Shown here one piece after another: positions 1 to 7,841 of a stretch of 64,000 nt of DNA (position 1 is the stretch's first letter; the number at the start of each line of letters is the position of its first letter). The notes beneath the pieces are model-generated. The model was not told the origin of the DNA, did no database searches, and was given only the letters and a program-made list of their open reading frames with translations. Source of the DNA: Bacteroidales bacterium (lineage in GTDB: Bacteria > Bacteroidota > Bacteroidia > Bacteroidales > F082); assembly GCA_017537965.1 (NCBI GenBank), contig JAFYJV010000020.1, positions 1-64,000 on the forward strand, read 5' to 3'. The position numbers and the translations under genes are program-made.

Positions 1-27
1 CACCGCGGATGCGGTGCCGACTTTTTT
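1..27 (+). terminator. possible hairpin terminator at the left edge
   Basis: CACCGC (1-6) pairs with GCGGTG (11-16), and a run of T follows at 22-27, so a gene to the left on the plus strand may end here. The gene itself lies outside the window. The stem is short and the left context is missing. Confidence 0.4.
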
Positions 28-51
28 ATACCAAAAACCAACAGTTAAAAG

Positions 52-2391
52 CTAATCACTCAAGGAATAAGGCTTGTCCTCGGGTCTCAACCCTCGTGAA
101 AGATTCGGCTCAGGACCCATCTCGAAATACAACTCACCACCTTGCATCAACTGTTCGTGAGTGAGATAAAGCTTGGTGATCTCCTGCCCATTAAGCGTCA
201 CCTTCTGCACGTATCGGTTTTCGTCGCTCACCTCCGGCGCCTTGATCTCCAAAGTTTTGCCATTGCCTAAACACACTTTCAAATACGGCAGATAAGGCGC
301 ACCCAACACATACTGGTCGCTCCCCGGACAGACAGGATAGAATCCCATCACCGAGAAGATGTACCAAGCCGACATCTGACCGCAGTCATCATTGCCACAT
401 AAACCATCGATGTTGTTCTTGTAAAAACGGTTCATGATCTCACGCAACCAATACTGGGTCTTATATGGCTGGGAAGTCCAGTTGTAGAGGAAAGCGATAT
501 GATGCGCCGGCTCGTTGCCGTGGTTGTAACAGCCCATCAAGCCTTCCTCGGTGACATCCTCCGTGTTCTCGAAAAACTCCTTGGGAAGCTGCATCACAAA
601 CAAGGTGTCGAGGTCGTGGATAAAACGTTGGTCGCCACCCATGGCTTCAACGAGACCTTTCACGTCATGCGGCACATAGAACGAATACACCCAGGAGTTG
701 CCTTCCACAAAGCCTTCGCCTTCCGTGTCAAGCAAGCTGAACGGCTCCTTCCACGTGCCATCGCTCATCTTCGGTCGGGCAAAGCCCAAGTCGGTATCGA
801 AAGTGTTGCGCCAGTTGGCGGCACGTAGCCTGAAGGTCTCGGCCAGCTCGTTGTTGCCAGCCTTCAAAGCCGCTTGATAGATGGCCCAGTCGTCGTAAGC
901 ATATTCCAAAGTCACCGACACACAGCCGCTGTTCTTGTCGAAAGGCACATAACCCAGCTGTTGGTAATCGTCAAGGTTGACATAATAGGGACAGGTAGCA
1001 CTGCGCTTCATGGCTTCCAACATCCCCGTTTTCAGCGTCACGACGCCTTTGATATAGGCATCGGCCAGCACCGAGACGGCATGATAGCCGATCATGCACC
1101 AGTTTTCGTTACCCATGTGTGACCAAACCGGCAATAGCCCGTGGACGCTTTGCTCGCTATGTTTCAACATCGATTGTACGATGTCGGCGTTGCGTTGGGG
1201 CTGCAAGAGGTTGAACAGCGGATGCAAGGCGCGGTAGGTGTCCCACAGCGAGAAGATGGTGTAATTGGTAAAGCCCTTTGCCTGATGGATGTTATGGTCA
1301 AGGCCTCGGTATTGCCCGTCCACGTCCATATACACCGAAGGATTGATCATGGTATGATATAAAGAGGTGTAAAGCATGGCTTTCTGGTCCTCAGAGCCAT
1401 CGGCCTGAAGGATGGAGAGTTCTTTGTTCCATTTGGAACGGGTCTCCGCCAGCAGTTGGTCGAAGTCACGTCCGTCGGTCTCGGCATGAAGGTTGCGCAG
1501 CGCACCGTCGGTACTGGTGGCGGAGAGGGCAACCTTCATCTCCAACGTCTCGGGATGGTCAAAGCTGAAATAAGCCACGATCTTTCGTCCCGTCATCTCC
1601 GGGAAACGATGTTTCACATCGAACTTGCCCCACATGCCATTGTATTGGGGTTTCTTCAACTCACGATAGCCATAGTCGGCAATGGGCTGGTTGAAACTGA
1701 CAGCAAAATAGGTGTAATTGGTCCTTGCCCATCCATTGGTGATGCGATAGCCCGTCAGCAGTGTGTCGTTTTCCACACGAAGATTGGCCCAAAGCGTTTT
1801 GCCGTCATAATTGTAGATGGCGTGTTGCAGGTCAAGGACGATGCTGCCGTCTTGACCTTTTGGAAAAGTATAGCGATGAATGCCAACATGTTCCGTGGCT
1901 GTCAGCTCTGCCTTTACGCCGTAATCATCAAGGACGACTGTGTAATAGCCAGGGCTGGCTGTCTCGGTATCGTGCGAATAGCGTGAGCGGTAACCCACAT
2001 CGGGATTCGTCTGGGTGCCGGGATTGAACTTAATCTCTCCTGTGACAGGCATCACCAGTATGTCGCCAAGATCGGAATGGCCTGTACCGCTGAAATGTGT
2101 ATGGCTGAATCCGACGATGGTGCTGTCCTTGTGTTGGTAGCCGGCACAATAATCGTAAACACGAGGCTGATACACACCGTCGATGTCATGCGGAACCGTA
2201 TCGGTGTCTGGGCTCAGCTGCACGATGCCGAAAGGTGCGCACGCCCCAGGAAAAGTGTGGCCCATGCCGTTGGTCCCAATGATGGGGTTGACATAATGCA
2301 GATAGTCGGAGTTGTCTGAGGTTTCTTGGGGATGATCGGAACAGCCGAAACACAACAGGCAGAATGCAAATAGCGGAAAACAATGCTTCAT
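52..2391 (-). CDS. GH92 family glycosidase (alpha-mannosidase type), lipoprotein
   Basis: A calcium-dependent exo-alpha-mannosidase-type enzyme of family GH92 that trims alpha-mannose from N-glycans or mannans outside the cytoplasm. From the ATG at 2391 the protein has 779 residues. It starts with a lipoprotein signal (hydrophobic residues 4-16, Cys17), so it is probably anchored in the outer membrane or periplasm. The family core begins at YVNPIIGTNG, and the GH92 catalytic-region motif NHGNEP lies near residue 624, followed by GNDDCGQMSAW. An upstream in-frame start at 2436 would add 15 residues before the signal and overlap the promoter element, so I reject it. No SusC/SusD pair is adjacent. 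A second GH92 gene lies at 36844. The family call is secure; linkage specificity (1,2, 1,3 or 1,4) cannot be read from sequence alone. Confidence 0.93.
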   Translation of the reverse strand: MKHCFPLFAFCLLCFGCSDHPQETSDNSDYLHYVNPIIGTNGMGHTFPGACAPFGIVQLSPDTDTVPHDIDGVYQPRVYDYCAGYQHKDSTIVGFSHTHFSGTGHSDLGDILVMPVTGEIKFNPGTQTNPDVGYRSRYSHDTETASPGYYTVVLDDYGVKAELTATEHVGIHRYTFPKGQDGSIVLDLQHAIYNYDGKTLWANLRVENDTLLTGYRITNGWARTNYTYFAVSFNQPIADYGYRELKKPQYNGMWGKFDVKHRFPEMTGRKIVAYFSFDHPETLEMKVALSATSTDGALRNLHAETDGRDFDQLLAETRSKWNKELSILQADGSEDQKAMLYTSLYHTMINPSVYMDVDGQYRGLDHNIHQAKGFTNYTIFSLWDTYRALHPLFNLLQPQRNADIVQSMLKHSEQSVHGLLPVWSHMGNENWCMIGYHAVSVLADAYIKGVVTLKTGMLEAMKRSATCPYYVNLDDYQQLGYVPFDKNSGCVSVTLEYAYDDWAIYQAALKAGNNELAETFRLRAANWRNTFDTDLGFARPKMSDGTWKEPFSLLDTEGEGFVEGNSWVYSFYVPHDVKGLVEAMGGDQRFIHDLDTLFVMQLPKEFFENTEDVTEEGLMGCYNHGNEPAHHIAFLYNWTSQPYKTQYWLREIMNRFYKNNIDGLCGNDDCGQMSAWYIFSVMGFYPVCPGSDQYVLGAPYLPYLKVCLGNGKTLEIKAPEVSDENRYVQKVTLNGQEITKLYLTHEQLMQGGELYFEMGPEPNLSRGLRPEDKPYSLSD

Positions 2392-2414
2392 GATAATAAA
2401 TAGGTATTTGGTTA

Positions 2415-2422
2415 CAAAAATA
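2415..2422 (-). promoter_or_regulatory. -7 promoter element (TATTTTTG) for the GH92 gene
   Basis: On the minus strand this reads TATTTTTG, matching the Bacteroidota consensus TAnnTTTG, 24 bases upstream of the ATG at 2391. No well-spaced TTG is obvious upstream. Confidence 0.55.
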
Positions 2423-2496
2423 AGGTTTTTATTCAATTGATTTTCAACGTTATAAAAATAATATCAATATTACAATTATAATATTGACAATATATT

Positions 2497-2504
2497 TATA
2501 TTTG
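2497..2504 (+). promoter_or_regulatory. -7 promoter element (TATATTTG) for the small gene at 2526
   Basis: TATATTTG fits TAnnTTTG and lies 21 bases before the ATG at 2526. This argues that the TTG at 2484 lies in the promoter region and is not a start codon. Confidence 0.45.
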
Positions 2505-2525
2505 CGTTATCTTTTTAATATAGTA

Positions 2526-3071
2526 ATGTTGATAATTGATATTAGTTTAACCTTTTTAGGAGAAGAAACTCACCCTCCACATTTAGAGACTTACCAACAG
2601 GACAAAGAAAACGAACTTGTTCTTGTGAGCCGTCTTTGCCAGCCTTCTGAACGAAACGAAAGCATTCGGATGACTAGGTTTCTAGCCGACAAAACACAGG
2701 AAAACGTCTTTGTTCTTACTCACATACAGCCAACCAAAAAAGACGCAGATAGTATGAGAAAAGAACTATTCCCAGAGGGCGTGAAAGATGATAAGAATCC
2801 TGATTACTATTTCAGAGGAAGGTTCTTGGATGGCAAAAACATGATATCGATTACTATGAAACCCGATAACTCAAAGGCTATAAAACGAAAAATACAAAAC
2901 AGGTTCGACGAGGCCTTTGAGCAGGCAGATGACGCATTCATTGAAATCAACACTTCGATTCCCATGGATTTGATAAAGGAGGCTGTCAAGGGTAAACTTG
3001 CATCCTCTCAACATAGACATATCGTGTATGTGAAGTATGGAGATGATTTGCTTGTGTTTGATGAAAAATAA
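2526..3071 (+). CDS. uncharacterised protein, C-terminal half possibly CdiA_C/EndoU-like nuclease fold
   Basis: A 181-residue soluble protein of unknown function, taken from the ATG at 2526 because the TTG at 2484 sits in the promoter. There is no signal peptide or membrane segment. The last ~95 residues follow a pattern I associate with small nuclease-like domains found at the ends of phage and contact-dependent toxin proteins (CdiA_C or the Barnase-EndoU-ColicinE5/D-RelE group): a DYYFRGRFLDGK strand pair, a basic helix (KAIKRKIQNRFDEAFEQAD), a strand FIEINT, then a helix and the terminal strands HIVYVKYGDDLLVF. This resemblance is weak and is inference. The gene stands alone between GH92 and a tRNA-like gene, and no antitoxin-like neighbour is visible. 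It may be a mobile remnant or an orphan toxin-like protein. Confidence 0.6.
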   Translation: MLIIDISLTFLGEETHPPHLETYQQDKENELVLVSRLCQPSERNESIRMTRFLADKTQENVFVLTHIQPTKKDADSMRKELFPEGVKDDKNPDYYFRGRFLDGKNMISITMKPDNSKAIKRKIQNRFDEAFEQADDAFIEINTSIPMDLIKEAVKGKLASSQHRHIVYVKYGDDLLVFDEK

Positions 3072-3074
3072 AAC

Positions 3075-3094
3075 GACCCTGCCGAAGCAGGGTC
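3075..3094 (-). terminator. terminator for the tRNA-like transcript
   Basis: GACCCTGC and GCAGGGTC form an 8-bp stem with a 4-base loop. On the minus strand the stem is followed by GTTTTATTTTT. It lies downstream of the tRNA-like sequence and fits as the end of that minus-strand transcript. It also sits right after the stop of the plus-strand gene at 3071. Confidence 0.7.
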
Positions 3095-3131
3095 GAGGGC
3101 GGTCGGAGTCTCTTTCGAGGCTCTATCCGAA

Positions 3132-3206
3132 CCGGTGAAGGGAGTCGAACCCTCAATATGACGACCTTTAAGTCCTCGTCGCTACCACATTGCGACCATC
3201 AACCGA
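3132..3206 (-). tRNA. tRNA-like gene, non-canonical (anticodon region reads UAA)
   Basis: The minus strand shows a T arm (GAGGG-TTCGACT-CCCTT), a D-arm-like hairpin (TCGC-AATGTGGTA-GCGA) and an anticodon-like hairpin with CTTAAAG at its tip, which would read UAA (Leu). The ends can pair as an imperfect acceptor stem (ATCGGTT with ACCGGT, one mismatch). Several things are wrong for a normal tRNA. The anticodon stem pairs best with a 6-base loop and contains a G-G mismatch. There are extra bases between the acceptor and D stems. The variable arm is short, although bacterial tRNA-Leu has a long one. It still has a well-formed promoter at 3250-3279 and a terminator at 3075, so it is probably transcribed. 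It may be a decayed tRNA or a tRNA-like small RNA. The exact ends are uncertain. Confidence 0.5.
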
Positions 3207-3249
3207 TTGATAAGGCGGCAAGAGTCACATTTAAGGCTCTAACCATTTG

Positions 3250-3279
3250 CAAAGGTACGAATAATTCTTACATATTCAA
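3250..3279 (-). promoter_or_regulatory. promoter of the tRNA-like gene
   Basis: On the minus strand TTG (3279-3277) is followed after 19 bases by TACCTTTG (3257-3250). This is the Bacteroidota TTG-19-TAnnTTTG arrangement. Transcription would start near 3243, upstream of the tRNA-like sequence. Confidence 0.65.
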
Positions 3280-3330
3280 CTAAAAACGAAAAAAAATTCA
3301 TCACAATTATCAATTCATCAAAACAAAACC

Positions 3331-3696
3331 ATGATAGATCCTCACGAACTTGGAAAACTGGGCGAAGACCTTGCCGTCAGCTATTTACTCAACAAAGGCT
3401 ACCAAATTCTCGACCGCAACTGGCGTTCAGGGCACAAAGAGATCGATATAGTTGCCCTGGATGGCGATACCTTGGTGGCGGTAGAAGTGAAAACACGAAA
3501 GTCCGATACTTTTGGCGAACCCGACATCGCCGTTGGCGTGATGAAACAACGCATGCTCATCTGGGCCGCCGATGCCTACGTCCGTTACCACAACCTTAAC
3601 GTGGATGTGCGTTTTGACATCATCTCCATTGTGTTCAGCGACACAGGGCATCACATAGAACACATTGAGGACGCCTTTATAATCACCTTAATGTAA
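3331..3696 (+). CDS. YraN/UPF0102 family protein, predicted nuclease fold
   Basis: A 121-residue cytoplasmic protein of the YraN (UPF0102) family, which has a restriction-endonuclease-like fold related to Holliday-junction resolvases. Its physiological role is poorly defined. Family hallmarks are visible in order: GKLGEDLAVSYLLNKGY at the N-terminus, NWR, then EIDIVALDGDTLVAVEVKTR, which carries the E-I-D and V-E-V-K residues of the nuclease-like core. The length is normal for the family. The stop codon lies 3 bases from the stop of convergent metG. The family assignment is firm; the biochemical activity is not shown. Confidence 0.9.
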   Translation: MIDPHELGKLGEDLAVSYLLNKGYQILDRNWRSGHKEIDIVALDGDTLVAVEVKTRKSDTFGEPDIAVGVMKQRMLIWAADAYVRYHNLNVDVRFDIISIVFSDTGHHIEHIEDAFIITLM

Positions 3697-3699
3697 AGA

Positions 3700-5760
3700 T
3701 TATCCCACCGAACATCCCGGAGCCACCACATCGCTTGGGGTGAGCAGCACGAGACGGCCGTCCTTGTCCTCGGCGGAGAGGATCATGCCCTCGCTGACCA
3801 CGCCCTTCAGCTTACGCGGCTCGAAGTTGGCGATGAAGCACACTTGCTTACCCACCAGCTTCTCGGGCTCTGTGTAGTACTTGGCAATGCCGCTCACGAT
3901 GGTGCGCTTGTTCATGCCGTCGTCGATGAGGAACTGCAACAACTTGTCGGCCTTCGGCACCTTCTGGCATTCGAGGATGGTGCCCACGCGGATATCGACT
4001 TTCATGAAGTCGTCGAAACTGACATGCTGCTTCACCTGTGCGGGCTTCCATGCATTCAACTGGTTGGCCTTTTTGATCTCGTCCAAGCGTTTCAGCTGGG
4101 CTTCCACCACACTGTCCTCCACCTTCTCGAACAGCAGCTCGGGCTGGTTGATGACATGACCTTCAGGCAACAAGACGGTGTTCTCGGCATCGTTCCAGCC
4201 ATTGACTTTCAAACCGATCATCTGCTGGAGCTTCATGGCGCTGAACGGCAGGAATGGTTCGCTCAAGATGGCGAGATGCGCCACAATCTGCAAACTGACA
4301 GCCATCACGGTCTTTACACGCTCGGGGTCGGTCTTGATCTGCTTCCACGGCTCGTTGTCGGTAAGGTATTTGTTGCCCAAACGGGCTAGGTTCATCAGCT
4401 CGGCAAGGCCTTCGCGGAACTTGTAGTTCTCGATGAGACCGCCTATCTTCTTCGGGTAGGCGTTCATCTCTTCGATGGCAGCTTTATCCGTATCGTTCAA
4501 CCCACCCAAAGCCGGCACAGCACCTTCATAGTACTTATGTGTCAGCACCAACGTGCGGTTGACAAAATTACCGAAGATGGCCAGCAACTCATTGTTATTA
4601 CGGTCTTGATAATCCTTCCAAGTGAAGTTGTTGTCCTTGGTCTCGGGCGCGTTGGCGGTCAAGACATAGCGCAGCACATCCTGCTTGCCAGGGAATTCCT
4701 TCAGGTATTCGTGCAGCCAGATGGCCCAGTTGCGAGAGGTCGAGATCTTGTCGTTCTCAAGGTTGAGGAACTCGTTGGCGGGAACGTTTTCGGGCATGAT
4801 ATAGTCACCGTAGGCCTTCATCATGCAGGGGAAGATGATGCAGTGGAACACGATGTTGTCCTTGCCGATGAAGTGCACCAGCTTGGTCTCGGGATCTTTC
4901 CACCACTTCTCCCAGTCCTCGCCACGTTGCTCGCAGATCTCCTTGGTGTTGGAGATGTAGCCGATGGGAGCGTCGAACCACACATACAGCACCTTGCCGT
5001 CGGCGCCCTCCAGCGGTACAGGCACGCCCCAGTCCAAGTCGCGGGTGACGGCACGGGGCTGCAAGCCACCGTCGAGCCAACTCTTCACCTGGCCATATAC
5101 GTTGACCTTCCATTCCTTGTGACCTTCGAGGATCCACTCGCGGAGCCATGATTCATATTGATCCAGAGGAAGATACCAATGCTTGGTGGGCTTCTTCACC
5201 AAAGCCGCGCCGCTGAGTTGCGAGTGCGGGTTGATGAGTTCGTCGGGGCTCAAGGACGAGCCGCACTTCTCGCATTGGTCGCCGTATGCACCTTCGGCAC
5301 CGCATTTCGGGCAGGTGCCCACAATATATCTGTCAGAAAGGAACTTCTGGCGTTCGGGGTCGAAGTATTGCTCCGTCTCCTTCTCGATGAACTTCCCTTC
5401 GTCGTAGAGTTTCTTGAAGAACTCCTGGGCCGTGGCACGATGCATCTTCGAAGAGGTGCGAGAGTAGATGTCGTAGCTGATACCCAACTCTTCGAACGAC
5501 TTCTTGATGATCTCGTGGTAGCGATCCACGATGTCCTGTGGCGTGCAGCCTTCTTTCTCAGCCTTGATGGTAATCGGCACGCCATGCTCGTCGGAACCAC
5601 CGACAAACAGCACTTCCTGGCCGCACATTCGCAGGTAACGGACGTAAGTGTCGGCAGGGATATAGACGCCGGCAAGGTGACCGATGTGGACGGGGCCGTT
5701 GGCGTATGGCAAGGCCGTGGTTACCGTGTAACGCTTGAAGTGTTTGTTGGTTGATTCCAT
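3700..5760 (-). CDS. metG: methionine--tRNA ligase
   Basis: Class I methionyl-tRNA synthetase, which charges tRNA-Met in the cytoplasm. At 686 residues it has the long form. The HIGH motif appears as HIGH in [11 protein letters not shown] near residue 21. A zinc knuckle (CPKCG...CEKCG) follows near residue 150. The KMSKS loop appears as DKISTSR near residue 337. The last ~100 residues form a Trbp111-like tRNA-binding OB domain ([22 protein letters not shown]). The start at 5760 gives the usual N-terminus [15 protein letters not shown]. The gene is convergent with yraN, and its promoter faces that of the DUF937 gene. No anomalies seen. Confidence 0.97.
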   Translation of the reverse strand: MESTNKHFKRYTVTTALPYANGPVHIGHLAGVYIPADTYVRYLRMCGQEVLFVGGSDEHGVPITIKAEKEGCTPQDIVDRYHEIIKKSFEELGISYDIYSRTSSKMHRATAQEFFKKLYDEGKFIEKETEQYFDPERQKFLSDRYIVGTCPKCGAEGAYGDQCEKCGSSLSPDELINPHSQLSGAALVKKPTKHWYLPLDQYESWLREWILEGHKEWKVNVYGQVKSWLDGGLQPRAVTRDLDWGVPVPLEGADGKVLYVWFDAPIGYISNTKEICEQRGEDWEKWWKDPETKLVHFIGKDNIVFHCIIFPCMMKAYGDYIMPENVPANEFLNLENDKISTSRNWAIWLHEYLKEFPGKQDVLRYVLTANAPETKDNNFTWKDYQDRNNNELLAIFGNFVNRTLVLTHKYYEGAVPALGGLNDTDKAAIEEMNAYPKKIGGLIENYKFREGLAELMNLARLGNKYLTDNEPWKQIKTDPERVKTVMAVSLQIVAHLAILSEPFLPFSAMKLQQMIGLKVNGWNDAENTVLLPEGHVINQPELLFEKVEDSVVEAQLKRLDEIKKANQLNAWKPAQVKQHVSFDDFMKVDIRVGTILECQKVPKADKLLQFLIDDGMNKRTIVSGIAKYYTEPEKLVGKQVCFIANFEPRKLKGVVSEGMILSAEDKDGRLVLLTPSDVVAPGCSVG

Positions 5761-5784
5761 AGTGCTTAAAGATTAAATCGGGTG

Positions 5785-5792
5785 CAAAAATA
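5785..5792 (-). promoter_or_regulatory. -7 promoter element (TATTTTTG) for metG
   Basis: The minus strand reads TATTTTTG, 25 bases before the metG start. It lies 12 bases from a plus-strand element at 5805, so this is a divergent promoter pair. Confidence 0.55.
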
Positions 5793-5804
5793 GTGATAAA
5801 TTTA

Positions 5805-5812
5805 TACCTTTG
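5805..5812 (+). promoter_or_regulatory. -7 promoter element (TACCTTTG) for the DUF937-trkAH operon
   Basis: TACCTTTG matches TAnnTTTG and lies 96 bases upstream of the ATG at 5909, leaving a leader of about 90 bases. It could drive the DUF937 gene and the closely spaced trkA, trkH and cation-transporter genes. Confidence 0.55.
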
Positions 5813-5908
5813 CCTCCGAAATCCGAAAAAACAGATTATTGAAATAATTTTGCGACTTTTCCAACAAAAACATAAATTTGCATTTTCCAACATCTAAAAA
5901 CGAATACT

Positions 5909-6466
5909 ATGGATCTTAACAGCATCTTAGGAGCGTTGACCGCAGGAAACGCCGTCAACGACATGGGCAAACAATTCAACCTGAACAACAACCAGGTGAA
6001 CTCCATCATCACCAGCGCCTTGCCGACCCTCATCGGCGCCATGCAAAAGAACACTGCCACCGAAAGTGGTGCCTCGTCACTGGCTGGCGCTTTGGCCAGC
6101 CACTTGGGCGACGGAATCAACTTGAGCAGCGCCAACCTGCTCGACGGCAGCAAGATCCTGGGCCATATCCTGGGCGGCAACTCCAATTCCTTCATCTCGG
6201 CCTTGGCCAAGAAGAACGGGGTGAGCGACGGCCAGGCGAGCGGCATCCTCTCCGCCATCCTCCCCATGCTCCTCGGCCTCCTCGGCAAGGGACAGCAGAG
6301 TTCCAATACCGGCATCGGTGGACTTGGTGGCCTGCTAGGAAGCATCCTCGGCGGCGGTAGCACGACCCAGTCATCGGGCGGTGGACTCGGCAGCATCTTG
6401 GGCGGCGCCATGGCCGACAAGAACAACAACGGTGTCCCGGACATCATTGAAGGTTTTATAAAGTAA
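5909..6466 (+). CDS. DUF937 family protein
   Basis: A 185-residue protein of the DUF937 family, whose function is unknown. The first ~130 residues show the family's alternating short helices and Gly/Ala-rich turns (LNSILGALTAG, ITSALPTLIGAMQ, ASGILSAILPMLLGLLG). A Gly/Ser-rich linker follows (residues ~130-165). The last ~20 residues read DKNNNGVPDIIEGF, which resembles a calcium-binding thrombospondin-type-3 or dockerin-like loop. There is no clear signal peptide. It lies 22 bases before trkA, so the two may be co-transcribed. The intervening bases contain AAGTTAGAAGTAAG, which recurs at 36820. Confidence 0.8.
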   Translation: MDLNSILGALTAGNAVNDMGKQFNLNNNQVNSIITSALPTLIGAMQKNTATESGASSLAGALASHLGDGINLSSANLLDGSKILGHILGGNSNSFISALAKKNGVSDGQASGILSAILPMLLGLLGKGQQSSNTGIGGLGGLLGSILGGGSTTQSSGGGLGSILGGAMADKNNNGVPDIIEGFIK

Positions 6467-6488
6467 AAAGTTAGAAGTAAGAATTAAC

Positions 6489-7829
6489 ATGGATATTGTC
6501 ATTGCCGGTGACGGTGAAGTAGGATTGCATCTGGCAGAAGCCTTGGTGCGCGACAACCACAACATCACCATCGTTGACCCTCATGAAGAGTTGCTGAAGA
6601 TGGTGGAGTCACATTCCGACCTGATGACCATCACAGGTGACTCCACCTCCACCTCGGTGATGCGCAGGGCCAACGTGGGAAAGGCCGACCTTGTCATCTC
6701 GGTGGTTCACGACGAGCACATCAACCTGCTGACTGGCATCATCGCCAAAAAACTGGGCGCCAAGAAAGTCATCGCCCGCGTCAACACGATGGAGAACCTG
6801 AGTCCCGAGGTATGGCGCATGTACCAAGACCTTGGCATCGACGGGTTGCTCTCACCCGAAGACATCGCCGCACAAGAGATCATCTCTCTGCTGAAACAAA
6901 ACGCCTCGCTGGAGACCTACGACTTCTCGGGAGGCAAGCTGCAGCTGTTCATGGTGAAGCTCGAATCGGAAGCCGAGATCATAGGAAAGAGCGTCAGCGA
7001 AGTGACGGAACAGTACCAACACATCGACTTCCGTATTGCGGCCGTCCACAGGCGTCAAAACACATTCATCCCACAGGACGACACGGTGTTCCAGCTGGCC
7101 GACATGGTGTATGTCGTCACCAAGCCCCATGCCATCAAGGACATCATCCGGCTGAGCGGCAAGAAACAGATCAACATCCACAACGTGATGATCGTCGGTG
7201 GAGGCCGCGTGGGCAGGATCACGGCCAAGAGACTTGAGAACGACTTGAACATCAAGATCTTGGAGAAGAGCAAGGACCGTTGCATGGATCTCACCAATTA
7301 CCTGTCGAGCGCCCTGGTCGTCAACGCCGACGCCCGCAACCTCGACATCTTGGAAGAGGAGAACATCGCTGGAATGGATGCTTTCATCGCCGTCACCGAC
7401 AACACCGAGACCAACATCCTCACCTGCCTGCAAGCCAAGGCTTTTGGAGTGAAGAAGACCATCGCCCTGGTGGAGAACATCGACTATATCGACATCTCAC
7501 AGAACATCGGCATCGACTCCATCATCAACAAGAAACTCATCGCGGCAAGTTACATGGTGCGTTACACCCTCGGCGCCAAGGTCTCTTCGATGAAGTGCCT
7601 CAGCGGCATCGATGCCGACATTGTGGAGTTCGAGGTGCGTCAAGGCTCCGCCGTGACGCGCAAGATGATCGGCAAGCTGCCGATGCCCTCCGATGCCATC
7701 ATCTGTGGCATCGTCCGCGACGGCGACAGCTATATCGCCACCGAAGAGTTTGAGATCCAGACCGACGACCGTGTCGTGGTGCTTGCCTTGCCCAACGCCA
7801 TCCCCGCCGTCGAGCGTTTGTTCCATTAA
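6489..7829 (+). CDS. trkA: Trk potassium uptake regulatory subunit TrkA
   Basis: Cytoplasmic NAD(H)/nucleotide-binding regulatory subunit that gates the TrkH potassium channel. The 446 residues form two tandem RCK units. The first Rossmann half starts at the N-terminus with GDGEVG near residue 8, followed by a TrkA-C domain around residues 145-220. The second half has the GGGRVGRI motif near residue 238 and a C-terminal TrkA-C domain ending at DRVVVLALPNAI. The length is typical of full TrkA. trkH follows after 12 bases, so the pair forms a complete uptake system at the inner membrane. Confidence 0.95.
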   Translation: MDIVIAGDGEVGLHLAEALVRDNHNITIVDPHEELLKMVESHSDLMTITGDSTSTSVMRRANVGKADLVISVVHDEHINLLTGIIAKKLGAKKVIARVNTMENLSPEVWRMYQDLGIDGLLSPEDIAAQEIISLLKQNASLETYDFSGGKLQLFMVKLESEAEIIGKSVSEVTEQYQHIDFRIAAVHRRQNTFIPQDDTVFQLADMVYVVTKPHAIKDIIRLSGKKQINIHNVMIVGGGRVGRITAKRLENDLNIKILEKSKDRCMDLTNYLSSALVVNADARNLDILEEENIAGMDAFIAVTDNTETNILTCLQAKAFGVKKTIALVENIDYIDISQNIGIDSIINKKLIAASYMVRYTLGAKVSSMKCLSGIDADIVEFEVRQGSAVTRKMIGKLPMPSDAIICGIVRDGDSYIATEEFEIQTDDRVVVLALPNAIPAVERLFH

Positions 7830-7841
7830 GCCACACCTACG

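Noticed and set aside
4537-5151. long open frame antisense to metG
   Set aside because: It lies wholly inside metG, resembles no family, and is explained by the codon bias of the real gene on the other strand.
5836-6447. 203-codon minus-strand frame over the DUF937 gene
   Set aside because: Pro/Leu-rich composition typical of an antisense shadow; the plus-strand frame matches a known family.
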